Positions 31,845 through 43,513 of a stretch of DNA of 64,000 bases are shown piece by piece. The position numbers and the translations under genes were made by a program. Position 1 is the stretch's first letter; each line of letters starts with the position of its first letter. The DNA is taken from contig OX336388.2 of the NCBI GenBank assembly GCA_946902985.2, positions 117,901,894-117,965,893 of the forward strand, written 5' to 3'. The notes below the pieces were generated by a model. That model saw nothing but the letters and a program-made list of their open reading frames with translations. It searched no databases and had not been told where the DNA came from. Origin of the DNA: Meconema thalassinum. Its lineage: Eukaryota; Arthropoda; Insecta; Orthoptera; Tettigoniidae.

Positions 31845-32969
31845 GGTGGCGTACTTGGTAGCATGCTGAGCTTCTGTGCCCATGGTCGCGGGTTCAAACC
31901 CGGCCAAAGTCATCGGATTTTTAAGAGCGTTAAAAATCCCTCGGTATGCCTTCCTTCGGAGGGCAAGTATTGCTGGCGGGTCCATGTCATAGATGTATGG
32001 CATGTAAAAGAACCTTACACTAACTAAACCTGTGCGAAGCAAAATTTGTAGGTTGTTGTTTGAGTCTTCAGTCTTTTGACTGGTTTGATGCAGCCCTCCA
32101 CGTCTTCCTGTCCTGAGCTAATCGTTTCATCTCTACATAGCTACCACACCATACATCCATGGCAATCTGTTTTATCCTTGGTCTACCCCTACAGTTCTTG
32201 TCCTTGACCCTTACATAACTAAGCTTGCTATTCCTGGGTGTCTTAGTATGTGTCATACCAACCTATCTCTTCTCTTCATTAGCAGTCGCCAGAAGCATCT
32301 CTCCTCTCCCACTAGTGTTAATACCTATTCGTTTGTAGCCCCATCTACCCATCTGATCTTCAGCATTCTCCTGTAACACCACATTTCAAATGCTTCAATT
32401 CTCCTCTTTTCTGCTGCACCAATAGTCCAAGTTTCACTCCCACAGAGCGCCACGCTCCAGACAAAGGCCTTCAAAAATGACTTCCTAATACCTAAATCTA
32501 TATTCGATGTTAACAGATTCCTTTTCTGTAGAAATGCTTTCCTTGCCTGAGCCAACCTACTTTTTATATCCTCTCTGCTTCGTCCATCACTGGTTATTCT
32601 GCTTCCTAAGTAACAGAAGTCTCCTACTTCCTTTAGTTTTTCACCTGCAAATTTGATGTCCATAGAGGTTTCTGATTTATTTCGGCTGGATTCCAGTATT
32701 TGTAGGTTAGGTTTGATTAATACTTTGAAGTTCCAACGTTCGTCACCAGGCGCTGGTTGCGATGGACGGAAGTGTCGTGGACGGTAGCATTTGGTGGCAA
32801 CAGTAGGAACTACTTGAAATTGATCGTCTGCAGTTCTTACCTGAATTAAAAAGAGTAAACACGCACTAATACAGCCATCACAATTAACATCGGTTATCAG
32901 ACAGATTCTACACACACCCAAAGTACACGGAGCGTTGTCGCAGCCCCTAAAGTAAGGAACCAACAAACC
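31845..32969 (+). mobile_element. tRNA-derived SINE, copy 1, interrupted by a LINE
   Basis: The head resembles a tRNA, with a B-box-like GGGTTCAAACCCGG (about 31890-31903), followed by a body containing GTTAAAAATCCCTCGGTATG and ATGGCATGTAAAAGAA. The body resumes after the LINE insertion at 32709 and ends near GTAAGGAACCAAC. A second copy lies at 54370-54830 without the LINE. Being a repeat, this is not a functional tRNA gene. Confidence 0.75.
32055..32697 (-). mobile_element. 5'-truncated LINE with 11-bp target duplication
   Basis: Flanked by ATTTGTAGGTT (32044-32054 and 32698-32708). The minus-strand coding reads VGDFCYLGSRITSDG, ARKAFLQKRNLLTSN, LCGSETWTIG and MWCYRRMLKIRW, the C-terminal part of an insect LINE polyprotein. 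Its 3' end has AAGACTGAAGACTCAAACAA. The 213-aa frame 32325-32966 fuses this with antisense SINE sequence and is not a gene. Confidence 0.88.
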
Positions 32970-33204
32970 AGCCGGAGTTTGGAAGTTTTTTTTATTACCG
33001 ATTGTCCACTCTTGAATTATTCAAAGATTCGTGAACAATGGATTGAACTAACTTGATTTAGAAGGTACATTCCCAACTCAATGGAAAAGGGAAAAACGGA
33101 CCCAGTTCAGGTGTCCCACAGAATCTCAGATTTCAAAAATTTCCAGATGCAATTCCTTATGGGAAAAGTTGTAGCTCCCTGTATTATCATCATCATTATT
33201 ATTC
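32970..33204. other. unassigned short non-coding stretch
   Basis: AT-rich, with a short ATT/ATC microsatellite at about 33182-33202. No gene or named repeat was recognised. Confidence 0.4.
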
Positions 33205-33537
33205 TGACAGCAGTGGCTACGCTGGCTAAAGGGCAGCGTTGGGTTATGGGGCCAAGCTCTCTGCTGACTCGGTAGATGCGTTGGTTCGAGCCCCACCGTC
33301 AGCCGTCCTTGAAATGGTTTTCGAGGTTTCCCATTTTCAACACCAGGCAAATGCTGAGACGGTACCTTCTGACAGGCCACGGCCACTTCCTTCCACATCC
33401 TTGCCCAGTTTCAATCATCCTCATCCATTCCATCTCTCCTCATCCCGACGCCCAGATCGTCCACGGACGTCAACTATAAAGACCTGCACTCGGCTTTCAG
33501 GACGCCACACGACAAAAAAAAACATTATTATGAAGAA
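33205..33537 (+). mobile_element. tRNA-derived SINE with A-rich tail
   Basis: The head has a B-box-like GGTTCGAGCCCC (33283-33294), preceded by an A-box-like GGCTAAAGGGCAGCG. The body contains GACAGGCCACGGCCACTTCC. It ends in a short poly(A) at about 33514-33522 after CCACACGAC. Overlapping frames are not genes. Confidence 0.75.
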
Positions 33538-33594
33538 CATTTGATGTAATTCATTCTCATCAACATCAGTTTATCTGCCTGATGACAGGTTTCC

Positions 33595-34215
33595 TCACGG
33601 TCGGTCTCTCCACCTTATCCAGTCTTCAGCAGCACGTTTCATCAGCTCATAAGATTCATCAATCTTGATGGAATCCAGCATCTGAAACCTTCTTCTTCCT
33701 CTTCGGATTTCCCCTTGGACTGTCCCTTCTAATGCACTTTTCACCAAACCATCTCCTCTTAGGCAGTGTCCAATCCAATTCGGTTTCCTTTTCCTTATCT
33801 TCTTTAACATCATTCTTTCTTCTCCTACTTTTTTAATACTTCCTCATTTCTCACTTTGTCCTTCCAACTTATTCTCCTCCACAGCCACGTTTCGAGAGCC
33901 TCTATTCTTCTCTCGTCTTCTTTCCTAAGCGTCCAATACATTCCCACACTCCAAACAAAACATTTCACTAATCTCTTCCTTAGGCTTACTTCCATTGCTC
34001 CACAAAATAATGTTCTTTTCTTACTGAAGGCTTCTTTTGCTATTGCAATCCTTGTTTTTATTTGTTTAGTGAATAATATTTCTTGTGTGACCTAACTTCA
34101 TAGGTATTTACAACTTACTATCTACTAGTTCAATTTCATCTTCTACTTTTATTGTAATTTTATGACCTTTTCCACCTATGACCATACTTTCTGTTTTTCT
34201 CTCATTTATTTTCAT
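33595..34215 (-). pseudogene. LINE C-terminal fragment, frame-broken
   Basis: On the minus strand, RKRKPNWIGHCLRGDGLVKS, ALEGTVQGEIRRGRRRFQML and AEDWIRWRDRP form the usual end of an insect endonuclease/reverse-transcriptase LINE. Upstream pieces such as KTRIAIAKEAFSKKRTLF and KCFVWSVGMYW are in other frames. It is a 5'-truncated fossil. Confidence 0.82.
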
Positions 34216-34544
34216 CCCATATATTTTACAAATTCATAGTAATGGCCTATTTTGCAAGCCTTTTTGCCTTAGTAACCATATAGGCCTTGATAACTGGCGC
34301 ACTTAAAGTACCACTTTCCAAGAAATTCGAATTTAGTTACCTTTTAGGGATTTTATGTTTACACTAAAAAAATGTATTTTGGTAGCACTGGTTATTAAAA
34401 ATGTTCAATGTCACTCAGAGACGTTAGAAGAAAAAAATTAGTAATTTTGAACGACTTTTAGTAACTTCAGAGGCTTTAAGTTCAACACTGCGCGTTCGTA
34501 TTACCTCGCAATTGATAGGCGTTCTAACATTCAATAATAGTAAG

Positions 34545-35519
34545 CAGGGGCGGCTCCTGATTAAAATGTTAGGGTGGGCCAGATGATACTATTGTTGTTT
34601 CATATTAAATATTGTTTTATATTTGGCATTCATTGTTGCAATATTGCCATTAGCATCATTCCACACAACAAAACATTTGAAACAAGTTTTAATAAATACT
34701 GTAGTTGATGCATTAAAAACTGTACTCACTTGGCTCCTTATGTATAAATATATTCTCTCCTGTGCTTGGATGAAGCAAATTTATCTATCAGCTTGGTTGA
34801 TGAGGTCATAATTATTTAATTTCTAACTTTGTGTCCAGAGCTATAGAAGAAAATGGATTTGTTAATAAAAAATCCACTTTCTTTTTCCTATGTAGCATAC
34901 AATCGACATATTAAATAACTACGTACCATGCCACAAAAGTTAAAAACACATTTATACAGTAGAAATTAACTTCAGACAACTGAAAATGTATAAATATAGT
35001 TTTTTCTAATGTCAGAAAGCTGCGAACAATGGCTGAATACCTATTTAAGGGCGTGAGGTGTGGTGGACACTTCTCCCGTAGAGACAGAAGCAGGAAGTGA
35101 AATGAGGAGATTTTCTGTTTCGCTTCAAAGCGACGCTTTGGGCCCAATCTGCTGGCCATTGAGGAGAGAGAAAATTCCCTTCACAGCACTGAAGAATTCG
35201 CGTGCAAGACAGTGCTATGTCCACTGTTTCCTCACCTGGCCCATCAAGCCATATAACTTACTTTATATGGGACTGTCTGTGGACCGACCCTCGCTATGAC
35301 GATACATCGTACGAGACTGTAAGGATCTTAACCTAGGGATGAGTTATTTATAATGAATTCTCTTTAGAGATTCTAGAAGAGTAAAACACATATTTTAAGT
35401 TGAGTATCTGCAATATAAAGCAATTTAAGAAAACATTAATTAAACAAATTCTTTGCAATGCTGCCTAACGGCCTTGGGTGGGCAGGGCCCATTTGGCCCT
35501 TAATGACGCACCGTCCCTG
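34545..35519. mobile_element. hAT-type MITE (975 bp)
   Basis: The ends CAGGGGCGGCTCCTG and, inverted, CAGGGACGGTGCGTC are flanked by a perfect 8-bp duplication ATAGTAAG (34537-34544, 35520-35527). No transposase frame was recognised. Confidence 0.88.
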
Positions 35520-35726
35520 ATAGTAAGTAAGATATACTGTAGATGTCTCTACTGAACTATAATGTTTAGACCTAGATGGCAAACACTTATTGCTATAGTA
35601 ATCACCGGCTGTCCGTGTCGCTATCTTTGTTCACGCCAATCTCAGAGAGATCGCCAGCCTTAAAGCATGCCTCTGTTAATAATAGCGTGATTCATGCTAA
35701 CACAGTTTGAAAGTAAGGTTACTTAC

Positions 35727-35862
35727 GATCCACTTCAAACTTGTCCATCTCAATGAAGAGAATCCTCTGGGTGCGTAGCTGCATGGGCACACCCCGTTCG
35801 TCGAACTTGGGCGCCATGAAGATCCGAACTGTCCCCTTGCGATGCGAACCGTTGTTCTCCAC
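35727..35862 (-). CDS. PPO: prophenoloxidase exon at the LTR insertion point
   Basis: This 136-bp exon on the minus strand encodes 45 residues plus one base, reading VENNGSHRKGTVRIF, MAPKFDERG, RILFIEMDKFEVD. This is the conserved PPO stretch after the copper domain ('GTVRIF.APK.DERG ... .IEMDKF'). The donor is GTAAGT at 35726 and below, and the phase fits the next exon (22893). The acceptor AG lies inside the ACCT/AGGT target duplication of an LTR retrotransposon, which begins at 35865. The exon keeps an AG|GT, but the 5' sequence is now LTR. The original upstream intron sequence lies beyond 43343. Confidence 0.93.
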
Positions 35863-35864
35863 CT

Positions 35865-37131
35865 TGTAACATTTTTAAAAAGTCCTTCATCGTGGTTGAT
35901 GACTATTGTGGTTCAATAAAACAAACATGATATGAATAAATAATATACACTGTGGTGTGACCTTACCTGTGATAGTGTAATATAATAAGTTGTTGAGCGC
36001 CAGATTCCTATTTAAGATAGTGAATCGAAATTTATTGATTTAACCTCGGCTATCAGCAGTAGAGTCGAGAACCACTTACCCGGGCCGTAGTGAGACAAAG
36101 TCATCTAACCAATCCAGTATTTAATCAAGGAGTATGATTGCCCTAAAGTACCAACTACAATGAAAGAAATAGGCATTACGTTGAAGAGAATGAATTTATT
36201 AAATGCAAAAACAAAATATTAATAAAACAGAATAGTGATAGTCACACAATTGAATTTAAAATTACTCAATGCGGCAATTAATTATTTAAAAGAAAATGAA
36301 TATAAAAATGAATTGAAAGTTAAATGAAGTTAAATTATAATAGAGACGATAGTTTTATTGAATTGTTGGCTCACCCAGTCGAAGATTCGTCATATTTAAG
36401 AAATGATCGATGATCTCGATGTTACGTCGCTTATGTTTAAAAAAATGATGTGATATCTCATTTACTATGAAATATCCTCATTAAGTACGTTGCCATCTGT
36501 AGAAAGACTCTTGATCAGGGATATAACCCATTATGTATTGATATAGATGTCGGCAAGACATCGTTCAGTGTCGACTCTCAGTGCTCAGTCCATTAGGACC
36601 CAGAAAGCAAGGTTACAACTTCCTTACTTCATTGAGAGCTGTAGATCAATGCGTCTTTTGTCGGAGTCGCAGGTACTAATGACTTCGTTGTCACGTGGTC
36701 TTCGACGGTCTCCCCCTCCAGTAAGCTTCCCTTTCTTCAGTGTTCATTCTCTCACGAGGGCTAATTGCACCACAATTTGTAATCTTTAGACGCGTACGTA
36801 CCGTAGAAAATGGCGTGTTGGTTACACCATAGTGGGTTTCTTAACATCTCAGGAAAATGACGCAGTTTGCCGTGGTGAAATTCTTACTACGTCGTTCAGT
36901 TTGTGACGCACAGGGTTAGTCCATATCGCCAGTCTTGTTGCAATATATAATACTTCGTCTCTTTACAAGTAATTGTTAATAAAAATCTAATTGAATATAA
37001 TAATCAAAACCGCTTACAATTATCTGATATAAAAATCATCTCATGGATGTACTAGTTAATAATAATAATAATAACATGATAATAAATGAATAACCCTTTA
37101 AATATAACAGCTATGGGATCGAATCGTTACA
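35865..37131 (-). repeat. 3' LTR (element sense is minus)
   Basis: On the minus strand it begins TGTAACGATTCG and ends AAAAATGTTACA. AATAAA polyadenylation words in element sense occur at about 36031-36036 and 36195-36200. The frame 36547-36789 repeats in both LTRs and has no known homology. Confidence 0.93.
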
Positions 37132-40082
37132 ATCGCCCCTGATATAAATAATTTAAAATAAAATGTAACATTATTTATATCACTACACATCCTACACAAA
37201 TGAATACAAATTTAAATATTAATACCCCCATAACGACAACATACAAATAATACCCTTCAACAATACATAAAGATATACAAGAACATACTCTTTTCACTTT
37301 ACATATTTGTACTATCATTTCTCATTCTTCCAAATGTTCATAATGTTCATTCTTCTTTATATATGTTGTAAAAAAAATATACATAAATGTATTCTTCACA
37401 AAAAAATCATATTTTAACTTTCATTCATCTCATTCTTCCAAATGTTCATAATGTTCATTTTTTTTATATGCCGTAAAAAAAATACATATAAAATGCCCTT
37501 CACTTTTATTTTTGACATATATGTCAACGCTGCACTCGTTTATATTTCGGTGATCGTATGCATGACATACAATTTTGGCTTCATCTCTTTTGAACGTAGT
37601 TTTTGTATATCAGTCTGGCGTAGAAGTACATTGTTGTAATACCAGCTGATTAACCCATAATAACTATTACAGCACACGATAATAGGATGCAAACAATACA
37701 ATATTCCTTTCGTCTTTATAAAGGGATTACTCAAATGCAGTAAAATTTCAATAATTGAAGAAAAAAATAACTTAGCAAGATACCTAAGGCAATTCCTATT
37801 TCAGTGCATATGTCATACATGTAAATATTTCCCCAAATACATAATGACATCGAAATACCTCAAAGCAGTTATTAAACAGTTCATTTAAATATCCAAGTTA
37901 CTACTCACCTGCCTTCGTGGCTTAATTCTTTCTTAGGCCACGGCCGCCTCCTTCCAAATTAATACTTCCTAAGTCTCCACGACTTCTTAACTTCTCATAA
38001 AACCATAATTCCTCTTTACTACTTCTCGAAAACAATAACTTGGATTTTCAAAATCACCAATAAACATAAAATCTGACTTCTCGTTCACTTTATAAAATTT
38101 AACTTAGCGTCAAGATATAACTTTACCGTAACGTCATTCCTTACTTACCATAACAAAATGATTAAGACTTGGACAAAATACTACTCAATACCTGAATTAC
38201 GTATATCACTAAACTATTTCACAAAAACACATGACAAACTCCTCGGAATAAATATTTCGTTCCACAAAATATTAATGCTCTTATACTTTGAACTTAGTCT
38301 ATTCATGATTTGACTTTTTGCTGAATGCCTAAAAACCCCCCTTAGTTTTCTCTCAAAACTCTTAATTAAGTACCGTGTCCTCCAAACACCACTTCCTACT
38401 TGTTCTGACCGCCTGGACTATAGCTCACTCTTGCTATACCAGAATCTCTCAAAACTCATCGTGACATCACACGTCACATACAAAAACCTCCCCTATTCGT
38501 GGTATAATCCCACTTCTTCTTACTGTTACAGGTCACCTCTTACTGACCAATAACACATTAAATTTCAGCTAAAAAATCTTACATGCTTCGACTAATTCCT
38601 TGGAATAATAACATCACACTTAGCTTTCCTAACTATTGTCTTCCTCAAATAATGACAGTGTTCCAGTTGACAGTCAATAACACTGACACTCATAATTAGC
38701 AAATATTCTCCCATAATCACTTCATAAAGCAAGTTCTGAGTTCTAACACAGTTCAGATACTCTCTTCTCTATCAAATTAAATGCGTAACTTACACCTGCC
38801 TTTAATTGTAACTTCATTATTACCCCTTAGGTATACACTTATCTTACCAACTTATTCTTCCTTCAAAATATTAACTTATCTTTACTAACTCCGTATGACA
38901 TAAATAAAACTTTAATTTCCTGTCTACTAAAAAAAATGATTTATTTTTTTAAAATCCTCAAAACATCGAATTATAACAAATTCCTTTCACTTCTAGAAAA
39001 TATTATGCCAACCATATGATTATTATCTTTACTTTAACCTGTGTGTAGGACAACAATCTACCACATCATTAATTCGTTATTAATCATCAGTAACTTTTTT
39101 ACTAAAAGTGGTTTAGCTCGATAACAAGCCTTGTAATATCTTTAAAACCTGCGTAACTGTAACTCAAACTTGGACCATATTACCTTTGTAATCTCTTATT
39201 ACCTTGTGTGCATACATCTATATATACTTAAAAAAAACTCCCAACATTAACTTCACGTAGTCCCGTAGACACCATAAAAAATCTCATTGCTCAACGGAAT
39301 ATACCTTGCTGACCTACTTCATCCTCCAAAACCTTCTTAAAACTTCATTTGGCATCTTACCAAAAACTTAAAACCACTTTGCTCAACGGCATTACCTTCG
39401 TTGGCCTACTTCTTCAAACTCACGTCCATTTACGTGAAAATACACACATACACACACACATATCTGTCACCAAGTAAGTTACCAGATGTCCTAATTAGTT
39501 ACTACTTCCTCATTTCAACCCGATGTTGGTTAATTCATACAACGCATTACCATTAACAATTCTAAACCACTTATAAATTTCTCAACATATATCCGCTGAT
39601 AACCTCGCTGTCCTCAACTGAAACTTCTTTATTAAATCAATACTTAATTCTTCAACTCACTAGTTTTATTACCACTGTATCATCTGATCTTCACTCACTT
39701 TTGAATTAAATCTTTATTACCATTATATTCTTAATTATGGTTGCCATAATAATTATTACTTTCTTTCGATTACTTACCTATGTAATAACCTTCCTACTTT
39801 TAAAATTTAATTCTTACTTCATCCAACTTACCTGCAGTTTAAGGACCTACATTCAACTTACCTGCATTGCTCAATAGCACGACAACCTCTGTCTTCAAAA
39901 TTAAATAATTTTAGTCAATCTAAATCAATAAGCGTAGGCACTACGCGCCCCTTACCATCCTAACTTCACGACTGAATTAAAATTACACACAGCAGGTTCC
40001 TTATCTACCTCTGTTAAATCCTATTAAACTTCATTACTTAATATTTAAGTCATACGGAACAGTAACTATCGGTAATATAAAT
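37132..40082. other. non-coding internal region of the LTR element
   Basis: AT-rich sequence, C/T-biased on the plus strand, with no long frame. The AGGGGCGA polypurine-like segment abuts the LTR at 37132-37141 on the minus strand. It occupies the place where pol would be expected. Confidence 0.7.
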
Positions 40083-41969
40083 TTACATAAATACGTTCAC
40101 TGGCATTTCACCGTTCTTACCACATTCATCTTCAATTCTATCTTTAACTAGAATTCCACATAATTCCTTCCGTGTTACATTAGTTTCTACTTCCTCTGTA
40201 CTACATTCATCCATAGTAACACAGTACTTCGGCTTTCCCCCTCTCACATCCCCAAGTCTGGCTAATTCAGTACGCCACTGCACGTCATATGCTTTCTTTC
40301 TCTCTCTCATCCTGATTTCTTTCTCCTCTAGCAACTTAATTCTCTTTTCTTTCATTTTACTTCTAAAATATCTACCTTTAGGTTTCATTTTCATTTCTCC
40401 GTTACTATCACTTAATGCTCTCTTTAGCCGTGGACTACTGCTTCTGCTCTTATCTATCTCTCTCCTCCTCTTAACCTGTTTACTAATTATGTTCTTCTGA
40501 CTATGACTTAACGCACGCTTCTCTGCCACTAATAATTTCATATTAACTTCCTCTATCACAGGACTAAATTCTTCCCTAGTTTGCCTATCTAATTTATCTA
40601 TGATTGTCTGCATCTTAATCTCTTGGGTGCTTAGTACTTTCTTTATCTTACCTACTTCTATCCCTATCTTTTCTCTCATCTTCTTCACTTCTTTTTCGCT
40701 ACATTCTATAGTCTCTTCTACAGCTATCCTGCGTTCATCTAAAATCTCCTTCAACTCTACTATGCTTTCTCCTACTATCTCCTCTGACGCTAATCTATTT
40801 TCACCTAAAATCTCGTCTGACTCTAATCTGATTTCACCTAAAATCTCCGCTATTTGCCGTTCCTCACCTAAGATCTCCTCCGATTCCAATCTGCTTTCAC
40901 CTACAATCTCCAATGACTCTAATCTACTTTCAATTACAGTCTCCACTAATTCCAATTTGCTTTCACCTAAAATCTCGTCTGACTCTAATCTGATTTCACC
41001 TAAAATCTCCGCTAATTCCAATTTGCTTTCACCTAAAATCTCGTCTGACTCCATTCTACTTTCAATTATAGTCTCCTTACAGGCTGTCTTTACTGATTCT
41101 ACTGCAGTTTCCCCTAAAGTCTCTACCACCTGCCTAGTTTCCACTTCTACCAATTTGCTAAAACTTTCACCTTGAGTTGCTATTTTCTCTTCAATCACAG
41201 TTACTATTCTTTCCTGAATCCTACTTTCTGCTGCTTCTAATTTCTTATCTACTGTCTTAATAATATCTTTAGCCTTCATCTCTACCTCCTCCTTAATTTC
41301 ACCTCTGATTTCCTGTTTCACCCCCTGAATACTCTCCTGTAGCATATCATACTTCATACTTAATTCTCTATTCATCGTTTCCACAATATCTAGTTTTACA
41401 TTATTCTCTTCCAATTTCTGATTTATTTTACTCATATCCTCTCTCATCTCTTGATTACTCTTATCTAATTTCTCACCTAAATCTCTACTCAATTCCTTCC
41501 TACTTTCCAAATTATCTTTCTTACTCTCTTCCATATTTTTATTCATATCTTTATCTAATTTCTCAAATTTATCATTGAATTCCTTCCTACTTTCTAAATT
41601 ATCTTTCTTATTCTCTTCCATATTTTGATTTAGCCTACCAATATCTTCTTTCATCTCCTTACTATTACTTCTCATCTCCCTCATAAACACAGTTAATGGA
41701 TCTTCAGGAATCTCTATAGACTTTTCTTTCTCTAGACTACCACTAGTCTCAGGATGTACCTCTGTATTCTTGTCAGGGTTAACCTCAGGATTATTCTCAA
41801 GATTTACCTCTGACATCTTGGTATTATTCTCTACGCTCTCAACATTGCTACCGCTATCAACCTCCTTATAATTAACTTTCTTGACTGCATCCCTACTTCT
41901 CAACTGCCTCTGTTCCTCTTCCGACATCTCGAAGTACACCGTATAACAATTGCCCTTCCAAAATTTCAC
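40083..41969 (-). CDS. Gag-like coiled-coil protein of the LTR element
   Basis: This intact 628-residue minus-strand frame begins about 100 nt inside the right LTR. The N-terminus has MSEEEQRQLRSRD...KKVNY, a type of start seen in insect Gypsy Gags. Residues 90-250 are Lys/Glu-rich coiled coil with repeated 'KKDNLESRKE' units. Residues about 300-410 are a tandem array of 12-14-residue 'ESRLESDEILGE' units. The tail is basic (KQVKRRREIDKSRSSS). No capsid major-homology region, zinc knuckle or protease was recognised. It may be a scaffold or packaging factor working with an autonomous relative. Another possibility is an unrelated coiled-coil protein captured by the element. Confidence 0.8.
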   Translation of the reverse strand: MKFWKGNCYTVYFEMSEEEQRQLRSRDAVKKVNYKEVDSGSNVESVENNTKMSEVNLENNPEVNPDKNTEVHPETSGSLEKEKSIEIPEDPLTVFMREMRSNSKEMKEDIGRLNQNMEENKKDNLESRKEFNDKFEKLDKDMNKNMEESKKDNLESRKELSRDLGEKLDKSNQEMREDMSKINQKLEENNVKLDIVETMNRELSMKYDMLQESIQGVKQEIRGEIKEEVEMKAKDIIKTVDKKLEAAESRIQERIVTVIEEKIATQGESFSKLVEVETRQVVETLGETAVESVKTACKETIIESRMESDEILGESKLELAEILGEIRLESDEILGESKLELVETVIESRLESLEIVGESRLESEEILGEERQIAEILGEIRLESDEILGENRLASEEIVGESIVELKEILDERRIAVEETIECSEKEVKKMREKIGIEVGKIKKVLSTQEIKMQTIIDKLDRQTREEFSPVIEEVNMKLLVAEKRALSHSQKNIISKQVKRRREIDKSRSSSPRLKRALSDSNGEMKMKPKGRYFRSKMKEKRIKLLEEKEIRMRERKKAYDVQWRTELARLGDVRGGKPKYCVTMDECSTEEVETNVTRKELCGILVKDRIEDECGKNGEMPVNVFM

Positions 41970-42052
41970 TTCACTTCACTGTCCCCCAAAAGCACTGACA
42001 ATTTGCACTGAAATTATACACTCCTCTGACTAAATACCGAATGGTTTTCGTG

Positions 42053-42072
42053 TCCTACTTTGTGGCGCCAAA
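42053..42072 (-). other. primer-binding-site-like sequence
   Basis: In element sense TTTGGCGCCACAAAGTAGGA directly follows the 5' LTR end (ATGTTACA). TGGCGCCAC-type sites are common in Gypsy elements. The priming tRNA is undetermined. Confidence 0.65.
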
Positions 42073-43339
42073 TGTAACATTTTTAAAAAGTCCTTCATCG
42101 TGGTTGATGACTATTGTGGTTCAATAAAACAAACATGATATGAATAAATAATATACACTGTGGTGTGACCTTACCTGTGATAGTGTAATATAATAAGTTG
42201 TTGAGCGCCAGATTCCTATTTAAGATAGTGAATCGAAATTTATTGATTTAACCTCGGCTATCAGCAGTAGAGTCGAGAACCACTTACCCGGGCCGTAGTG
42301 AGACAAAGTCATCTAACCAATCCAGTATTTAATCAAGGAGTATGATTGCCCTAAAGTACCAACTACAATGAAAGAAATAGGCATTACGTTGAAGAGAATG
42401 AATTTATTAAATGCAAAAACAAAATATTAATAAAACAGAATAGTGATAGTCACACAATTGAATTTAAAATTACTCAATGCGGCAATTAATTATTTAAAAG
42501 AAAATGAATATAAAAATGAATTGAAAGTTAAATGAAGTTAAATTATAATAGAGACGATAGTTTTATTGAATTGTTGGCTCACCCAGTCGAAGATTCGTCA
42601 TATTTAAGAAATGATCGATGATCTCGATGTTACGTCGCTTATGTTTAAAAAAATGATGTGATATCTCATTTACTATGAAATATCCTCATTAAGTACGTTG
42701 CCATCTGTAGAAAGACTCTTGATCAGGGATATAACCCATTATGTATTGATATAGATGTCGGCAAGACATCGTTCAGTGTCGACTCTCAGTGCTCAGTCCA
42801 TTAGGACCCAGAAAGCAAGGTTACAACTTCCTTACTTCATTGAGAGCTGTAGATCAATGCGTCTTTTGTCGGAGTCGCAGGTACTAATGACTTCGTTGTC
42901 ACGTGGTCTTCGACGGTCTCCCCCTCCAGTAAGCTTCCCTTTCTTCAGTGTTCATTCTCTCACGAGGGCTAATTGCACCACAATTTGTAATCTTTAGACG
43001 CGTACGTACCGTAGAAAATGGCGTGTTGGTTACACCATAGTGGGTTTCTTAACATCTCAGGAAAATGACGCAGTTTGCCGTGGTGAAATTCTTACTACGT
43101 CGTTCAGTTTGTGACGCACAGGGTTAGTCCATATCGCCAGTCTTGTTGCAATATATAATACTTCGTCTCTTTACAAGTAATTGTTAATAAAAATCTAATT
43201 GAATATAATAATCAAAACCGCTTACAATTATCTGATATAAAAATCATCTCATGGATGTACTAGTTAATAATAATAATAATAACATGATAATAAATGAATA
43301 ACCCTTTAAATATAACAGCTATGGGATCGAATCGTTCCA
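42073..43339 (-). repeat. 5' LTR (element sense is minus)
   Basis: Same length as the other LTR (1267 bp). The outer terminus reads TGGAACG in element sense instead of TGTAACG. It is followed on the plus strand by ACCT, the second target-duplication copy. Confidence 0.93.
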
Positions 43340-43513
43340 ACCTGTGTGACAGACACCACAGCTGATGATAATATACATCGTTCGGGAAGTGGGGAAGAGA
43401 GCTACAGCTATTTCGGCACTGACAGTGACTATCTCCCGCGTCGAACACCATTCCGTCTAGGAAAACCACCGGATGGTACCTTATTTAAATTCCCGGGACA
43501 CCTACCACAATTC

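Larger units (their letters stand above)
35865..43339 (-). mobile_element. young non-autonomous LTR retrotransposon in PPO
   Basis: Two 1267-bp LTRs (35865-37131, 42073-43339) appear identical by eye except for one base near the outer end of the right LTR (GTTACA against GTTCCA). They are flanked by the 4-bp duplication ACCT (35861-35864, 43340-43343). The element reads on the minus strand, the same sense as PPO. It has a primer-binding-like site after the right LTR, one 628-aa gag-like frame, and a polypurine-like AGGGGCGA before the left LTR. There is no protease, RT, RNase H or integrase, so it must be mobilised by an unseen partner (LARD-like organisation). Confidence 0.93.

Noticed and set aside
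31886..31910. tRNA gene suggested by a B-box
   Set aside because: It is the head of a SINE with no complete cloverleaf and repeated elsewhere. The same applies to 33283, 57166, 58097 and 59589.
32325..32966. 213-aa minus-strand gene
   Set aside because: The frame joins antisense SINE sequence to a LINE fragment across a target duplication.
40600..41175. 191-aa Ser/Ile-rich plus-strand frame
   Set aside because: It is a shadow of the repeat-rich coiled-coil frame on the minus strand.
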